Assembly (NCBI GenBank): GCA_033439295.1
Contig: JAVTLE010000015.1
Span: 992,001-1,056,000, forward strand
Length of the DNA: 64,000 bases
Reading direction: 5' to 3'
From: Deuterostichococcus epilithicus
Taxonomy: Eukaryota > Chlorophyta > Trebouxiophyceae > Prasiolales > Stichococcaceae
Positions 58,295 to 64,000 of this stretch are shown here, in pieces. Position 1 is the stretch's first letter; each line of letters begins with the position of its first letter. The position numbers and the translations under genes are program-made. The notes under the pieces were generated by a model. The model was not told the origin of the DNA. It did not search any database and saw only the letters and a program-made list of their open reading frames with translations.

Positions 58295-60265
58295 ATGGCA
58301 ATGCTGAGTGCGGCATGGCCCGCGGTAGCGCTGTCGCCTGCTCCATGCACACCACCAGTCGCCACGGTACGACACTTACTTGCCTTTGGCTTTCAAACAA
58401 GCTCGTGTGGACGACGTCTGCAAGCGACCGAATACCCTCATATCGTGCCAGGGCGCCTGCCCAGTGCCGGTGCCACAGCGGCGCTGGCGGCTCCAGATGA
58501 TGCGCAGTGCGGCCGTGGAGAGTGGCGGTGCTCAGGGCAGCGGCAGCAGCAGCCAAGCCAGCCCTGAGGAGGCTGTCAAACAGCTCCTGCAGCAGCAGGG
58601 CAGCACGTCGACATCTGTCAGGCAGCTCATGCAGCAGCAGCAGCAGGACAACCCCTGGTATGCGCCACTCCCATGAGGTTGATCCTGCCTGACTTGACTT
58701 GCGTTCGCTCTGCACACGGGAGCCTTGAAGGACACTTGCGGTTCCAAGTTCCTGGCGTCTCAATTACCTTGCAGGTACATTGGTTTCCAAACTAATGAGC
58801 GCACACTGGAGTGGGAGGAATCGGCGTCGATCCAGATGATGAAGCTGTACATATCACAAAAGACGGGCAAAGTGGGTTGGCACCCTGCCACTTGTGGGCA
58901 CATGCTCCATGCCCGCACGTCGGTGCTGATCCTTCTTGCAGCGGCTGCACCGTGATGCACGTCATGTGAAAGTTACATGAGAAGGGTGAGAGCCACCACG
59001 TCGACATGGCAACCTGGCTTGCAGGACGTGGCCTGGGTTAGCGACCGGCTCTCTGAATTAGTGGTCCTTTTGCCGGACATCATCGCCAAGCTCGGGCGTG
59101 TGAAGGCGGACCTGATCCTTGCACTCGCGTCGGACACACAGGTGCCGCGCCTCACCTGGTGGAGCGCCACGCGAGATGCTGCATGATCACAGGCTGGCGG
59201 CTGCTGCGTGCGGCGCATCAAACCCTTCACGGCATCTTGTGCACTGGCACTGCCATCCTGCACCAGCCCACAGAGGGCAGCCAACTCCCGTTCTCGTTCT
59301 GTGACGGCCGTTGTAGCGGCCGCTTGTTCCTGCTCGCAAGGCGCACCGGTCTCCACACGCTTGCAGGGCGTCGCGCAGCGGCTCATCGAGCTGGAGGCCG
59401 TGCTGCCTGGCGTGGACCTGTCGAGGCTCACGTTGCGGTACCCTGCGGTGCTGCTGGAGCACACCGCTGCCAGCGTCCAGGCCAAGCTGGACGCGCTCAG
59501 GTGGGCGCAATCGGCACCAACAGGCCAGTCGCATGCGAGTCGTCAGGCTGCCCACATGCGCGTGCGGCTCCGTGTGCAAGGGTCCGCTTCGCCACGGTCC
59601 TCGGCGGGCTTGGCGGTGTCTGCAAGCGGCGCGCAGCGCAGACGCCGAGGCGCTGGTGCCTGCTGGCGGTTGCATGCGCCGCCTTCGTGCGCAAAGCGCT
59701 GCAGGTTTCTTGTCACCAGCGTGGCGCTGCCCGACTAGCGCTACGGATTCCCGCCACGTGGGAAAACGCTCCTGGAAATGGCACAGCTGCGGCAGTTGAT
59801 GGCGGCGCGGCCACATGCGGCCGCAGGTCCCAGACATCGGCGCCGGACAGAGTTGGCACAACTCTGGGCAGTGCCCTGGCTGCAGGGATGTGCTGCCGGC
59901 GGGCGCGGCGGCGGAGCGGCTGGTGGAAGCGGAACCCGTGCTGCTGGATGTGGAGATAGGCGCGGTGCTGGCGGAGATCCGGCGGCTGCTGCCGGGGCAG
60001 GACGCGGCGAAGGTGCGCTGCTAGGCGGCTGGTTGGCGGGCGCGACTCACACCTCTGCCACAGGCTGTGGCTTGGGGACCCTGTACACCAGCTGCGACTT
60101 ATTGCAGGGCAGCAGAGTGGGTGGAAGAGCGATGCGGTCCAGATATGCGGCAGGGGACACAGAACGATATGTCGACTCCGCCTGCAGGTGCTGATGCGGA
60201 ACCCCAGCCTGGTGCTGGACATGAAGGCGTTCAAGATGGGCTCGTCGCTGCAGGACACGCAATGA
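58295..60265 (+). CDS. mTERF-like helical-repeat protein, probably chloroplast-targeted
   Basis: Predicted organellar nucleic-acid-binding repeat protein. The ATG at 58295 begins MAMLSAAWPAVALSPAPCTP, spliced in phase 0 to GACPVPVPQRRWRLQMMRSA with AVESGG, a convincing plastid transit peptide. A Gln/Ser-rich stretch follows, including polyQ near 58634. Then IGFQTNERTLEWEESASIQM with MKLYISQKTGK (about 58775-58870), DVAWVSDRLSELVVLLPDII with AKLGRVKADLILALASDTQ (about 59026-59140), and GVAQRLIELEAVLPGVDLSR with LTLRYPAVLLEHTAASVQAK (about 59370-59490). The next is AAAERLVEAEPVLLDVEIGA with VLAEIRRLLPGQDAAK (about 59905-60010). It ends with VLMRNPSLVLDMKAFKMG and TGA at 60263-60265. The repeated pattern of a helix, LPG(V/Q)D, a helix and (Y/A/N)PxLL resembles mTERF repeats, but similarity is by pattern only. 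Confidence 0.6.
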
Positions 60266-61031
60266 TTCTCTACGTATGCAGATGCCTGCGCACATGCCGG
60301 ACGCGCCTGTGATGCCATGGGGTGAAAGAGAGCGGGAGCTAGAGGGCATGGTTTGAGGGTGAGTGGATGGAGCTCAAAATGAACTGTAATTTAAGGTTGG
60401 AGACAGCCCGCGCCTGCACGCGATCTTCTCGACCCGGACGCTGGTGCATGATGCCAAACGCTGCGCATCATATGCCGCCATGGGTGTCGAGAAGTTTGGG
60501 TCGTAATGTGAATGGGCAGCAGCCTCCAATTGATTACCAATTGCCACCACCAAAGCGAACCTGAGCATGCGAAAGCAGATAGGCAAAGGACATGACTTCA
60601 TGTGTGGTAGTGCATTTCTGCCATCAACAATGGTCTGCCGATATGAATTTGTAGATCAGCGGGCCTGTTGCAGCATGGCGAACGGTCTGAAACGCTGATG
60701 TGCTGTCTGGATGAGGGCAGGGGCAACCCTAACCCTAGATCGTATGGCACCAAGGCAAGTCACCAGGGAACGCAGCTAAACAGACGATCGACAGACAAGA
60801 ACTCCACTTCGCCAGATGCAAATAGTCATGGTGCTTCTGCGCCCCCTTCAGCGCCTGAACTGCGGGGAACCCTTCCAAACAAAGAAAACCGTCTTCTCAC
60901 CCCACCGCCGGCGTCCGCCTGAGGGATGCGGCAGTGCAGGCCGTCCCACCGGCCGGCGCATGGCCCCTCCGAGACCGCGCAATGGCGCCGCCACACCACT
61001 GCCCACTACCGCACGGTGGACTCCGGCTCGC
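60266..61031. other. Convergent intergenic region
   Basis: 770 bases between two converging stops. A TGTAA at 60385-60389 may end the mTERF-like transcript. A telomere-like AACCCTAACCCTAG lies at about 60724-60737. No gene recognised. Confidence 0.35.
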
Positions 61032-64000
61032 CTACCGAGACCGCGGCAGCGCATTGGTGTCAAACATGCTGCCGCCCGAGGTGACCGGGCCGACGCTGCC
61101 GCTGCCCGCCCGCGACATGATGGCCGGCCGCTCCACCCGGGGGAAGTACGCTGCACTGACCTGCAGGGAGGGCACAGCAGAAGATGGTGCCGGCTGCTCC
61201 TGGGTCATCTCGCAGCACAGCCTGCGCACTACGAGAAAAGACTGTGTGTGACCATCAGCACGAGGGGTGCAACGGCGACAGAATGCCAAGGAAAGGGCGG
61301 GACGCGCCTGAGGCAGGCCGGAGCCGGGGGACTGGAACCCGCTGGCAGGCGGCTGCTGGAAGCCGGCGGAAGCCGGCGGCGGCGTCGCCTGGAAGCCCGC
61401 GGNCGCCGCCGCGGGCTGGAAGCCGCCGCCGCCGCCGAGCGCACGGGGCGCCGGGGCCGTCTCGCGGCGAGGCGCCCAGCATCGCGTGCAGCTGCGCGGC
61501 GGCCTCCGCCTGCGCCGCAGCCGCGCTGGCGGCGGGCAGCGGCGAGGAGCCCGGCGCGCCCGACAGCCGCGCCAGCAGCGCCTGCGGGGCGGGGGGCGGA
61601 GGGAGGGTCCAGGCACCGCAGAAGCAGGTTTGAGGTCGGCGGCGCAGGGCAGCAGGTGGGGGAGGCAGGAGGGCGGCATGGGGCGGCGGAGGCAGGCGCA
61701 TCGCCACGCAACGCTGGCGCACGGGGGGGCGAGGTGCAGGCGGCAGCCGACGCGATGCGCTGGTGCTGGAAGGCTTCGAGCGGCAGTGGAGGATGCCACT
61801 CGAGAATGCCACGGGGAACAAGCCCAGTCGAACTTCGGTCCACTTGCAATGCAGGCAATGCCCGCAGGAATTACAGCAGCCCGGGTCATGACGCACCCGT
61901 CGGCGCTGGACACTTCCGGAACACGTGACTCAAACATCCACTGGGCGAGGGAAGGCTGAGTGCAAGCACCTCGGCGTTGCCGCGGCTCGCCGCAGGGCGG
62001 AATGCGGAGCCGCTGGCGGGCCGCGCCTGCGGCGCCGAGGGAGTGACGGCGCCGGCGCCGCCCACCAAGCCCGCCAGTTCTGGGTGCGCCTCTGCCAGCC
62101 GCTGGCGGAACACCTGCCGTTGAGGGCAGAGGCACGCTCGGCCTTCTGCATCCGTGCCTCAAGGGCAAGGAGGGTTGGCATGCTCACACTGCGCAGCGCT
62201 GCTACAGCCTCCTGAAGCCCCCACGCGACGCGGCCCAAGCCCTGAGATGTGCTGCCATTCCGTCGTGCGCACATGAGACTCACCGACATGGCATCGCGAT
62301 TGGCCTGCTGCTGCATGCCGCCGCCCATGGCGCCGGGCTGCGGCAGCATGCCGGTCAGCGCCGCCAGCGTCGCCGCGTCCAGGCCCCNCNGNCTGCGGCG
62401 GCGCGCCGGCCGCCTGCATCGACGCCGCCGCGAGCGCCGCTAGCTGCTGGAACAGGGCGACCGGCATCAGCGGGCAACAGTTCTACCTTGCAAGCCTGGC
62501 ATCGTCTTTGCCGCGGTTGACAGCAGGCTGGAGGCACAGCACCGTGCTCGGCGACCTCAAACCCTCCTGCCGCGATGCCTCCATGCAGCCTGGGAACGCG
62601 AGCACGAGATCCGAGGGTGGCGGAGCGCTCAGGAGTCGCGTGTGCGCAGGACGAGCGCCGCCGCACCTGCTGCTGCAGCTGCTGCTGGGCCGCCGGCACG
62701 CTGGGGTCTGGCTTGACAGCCTCCGCCGCCTTCATGTTGGCGTGCATCGCCGCAAAGTAGTTCAGCTGCAGGCAGCAAGGACCCGGCTGCTTCGGGAAAC
62801 GTAGCTGCCAATGGCACGGCTTGCAAGCATGATGTCTGCACGACCTGGATTGGGGCCCATGCGTGCAGGCCTGGGTGCGCTCGCAGTTCAGGGCGGAGCC
62901 GCGGGGGTGCCCACGAGCGGTGGAGCAGCTCGGGTGCAGGGCCCCGTCCACCAGTGCTCCTGTTTGGGCTCATGGCGCACGGCAAGTGTCCGGCGGCACT
63001 GCTGTTGCAGAGGCTCCGTTGCACGCACCATCTCGGGAGGCATGCGGTGCGACTGCTGCTGCAGGATGGCCTGCAGCCCGGCAGCCGTCATGCCCTGGCC
63101 CAGCAGCCCCGCGACGTCCGGCGGCCCCGCAGGGGGCCTGCCGCTCGACGGGCCGCTCTGGAATGCGCTGCCGCCTGCGGCATGACAAACCCACATCGAC
63201 GAGTGCACAGGTCAACACGTGTGCAGTCACTCGACTCCGCCTCTGCGACCCCGGAGTGTTGAATGAACGGTGCATGCAATAGGAAATGTAATTGATAGGG
63301 GACCAAGTTCGGGCCGAATAGGACGGATCAGATCTTTCGGGTTGGGTCACCCCCCAGCAACCAGGCGCCATGCACTGTCGGGTTCTGCGCCGCCACCAGC
63401 GGCACTGACAGGCCCAGAACTGCGGCGGCAGCACACCGCCGAGGTCGCTGCTGGTGCGGCGGCCCATGGCCTGGCTGTAGCCGCCGCCTTGTTGCTGAAA
63501 CGCCGTCGGCGTCGACGAACTGGGACTGTTGTCCTGCTGCACAGCCAGAGCACAAACACGCCGCCTCAATACCACATCGCAGGCAGCGGCACGGGGGGAC
63601 GATGCTCGTGTCTCCAGCAGAACCGCTTCTCACACAGCAACCACCCGGCAGTCGCGGGTGGAGGCGGCCTGTCCCGCTGCCCTGTGGGCGGCAGCGGGCA
63701 GCGGCCGGCGAGCCCGCCGACGCCGCGCGGACAGCGGCTCCAGAAAGTCCTCGGCTGCAGGGCCTCAGGGTTTTGAACCCTAAAACCCCACCTGGGAGCC
63801 GTGGGAGCCGGGGGCGGCGCCGGCATCAAGGCGCAGCAGCCCCTGCAGGTGGTGGCTGGCCAGCAGGTTGGGCAGCCCCGGCCACGCGCCCGCCGTGAAG
63901 GCCGCCAGCCGCGCTCGTGCCGGCGCCTCCACCACCCACGCCACCATCATCACCTGCGCGCATGGAACCGGAACCCATGGAAACCGGGACCCCCCGGCGC
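61032..64000 (-). CDS. Gln/Ala/Pro-rich low-complexity protein (5' end outside window)
   Basis: Minus-strand exons with native composition: about 63960-63800, VAWVVEAPARARLAAFTAGA with WPGLPNLLASHHLQGLLRLD; about 63540-63420, SSSTPTAFQQQGGGYSQAM with GRRTSSDLGGVLPP; about 63170-63025, PPDVAGLLGQGMTAAGLQAI with LQQQSHRMPPEMVRAT; about 62770-62670, LNYFAAMHANMKAAEAVKPD with PSVPAAQQQLQQQ; about 62455-62295, LFQQLAALAAASMQAAGAPP and MLPQPGAMGGGMQQQANRDA; about 62120-61970, FRQRLAEAHPELAGLVGGAG; and a last exon with SRAGSGSVGPVTSGGSMFDT ending NALPRSR at 61032. N bases at 62388-62391 and 61403 interrupt it. Such proteins are often RNA-granule or transcription co-factors, but I recognise no domain and assign no function. 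Confidence 0.5.

Noticed and set aside
1-64000. Search for RNA genes, transposons, CRISPR arrays or viral insertions
   Set aside because: No tRNA-like cloverleaf, terminal inverted repeats, reverse transcriptase or transposase motifs, or regularly spaced repeats were seen by eye; a covariance-model and repeat-library scan would be needed to be sure.

Overview
This 64 kb window looks like nuclear DNA of a GC-rich, intron-dense green alga (Chlorophyta, probably of the Chlorella/Coccomyxa type). Genes are split into many short exons with GTGAG/GTGCG donors and CAG acceptors. Reading frames are rich in Ala, Gln, Gly and Pro. The products include a chloroplast ATP synthase gamma subunit with the thiol-regulated insert, an SBP-box transcription factor and plant-style organelle proteins. 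Isolated N bases mark it as a draft assembly. I saw no rRNA, tRNA, CRISPR array, transposon or bacterial-type operon. Exon borders were read by eye. Coordinates of CDS entries span first to last codon and include introns.

Layout. (-) proline dehydrogenase with EF-hand, cut by the window start (1-2567). (+) V-ATPase proteolipid subunit c (3291-4615). (+) inositolphosphorylceramide/sphingomyelin synthase-like enzyme (5341-8939). (-) long SBP-domain transcription factor of the CRR1/SPL7/SPL1 type (10319-16522), head to head with (+) chloroplast ATP synthase gamma (16857-20139). (+) ABHD11-like alpha/beta hydrolase (20663-23963). (-) a dsRBD-plus-RNase III-fold protein with a degenerate active site (24308-26973). 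(-) MFS transporter (28087-32038). Then comes a poorly resolved stretch (33.4-39.8 kb) with three unidentified genes. Two of these converge and end in similar acidic C-terminal tails; one carries an apparent premature stop inside a tandem peptide repeat.

(-) Amidinotransferase/arginine-deiminase-fold protein (40032-42424), with unexplained coding sequence immediately upstream. (+) secreted purple acid phosphatase with a Thr/Pro/Lys-rich repeat tail (45944-51830). (-) SLC35F-type transporter (52483-54778). (-) mitochondrial COQ10 (55966-57723), head to head with (+) an mTERF-like organellar protein (58295-60265). (-) a Gln/Ala/Pro-rich protein running off the right edge (61032-64000).

The genes are not a pathway cluster. 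Most are housekeeping genes of organelle energy metabolism (PRODH, COQ10, AtpC, mTERF-like), membrane transport (V-ATPase, MFS, SLC35F) and lipid or phosphate metabolism. No clear previously undescribed system stands out. The most unusual items are the order of dsRBD and RNase III fold, the WEPDW repeat protein with an internal TGA, the two convergent genes with matching C-terminal tails, and the possible N-terminal fusion on the amidinotransferase gene.
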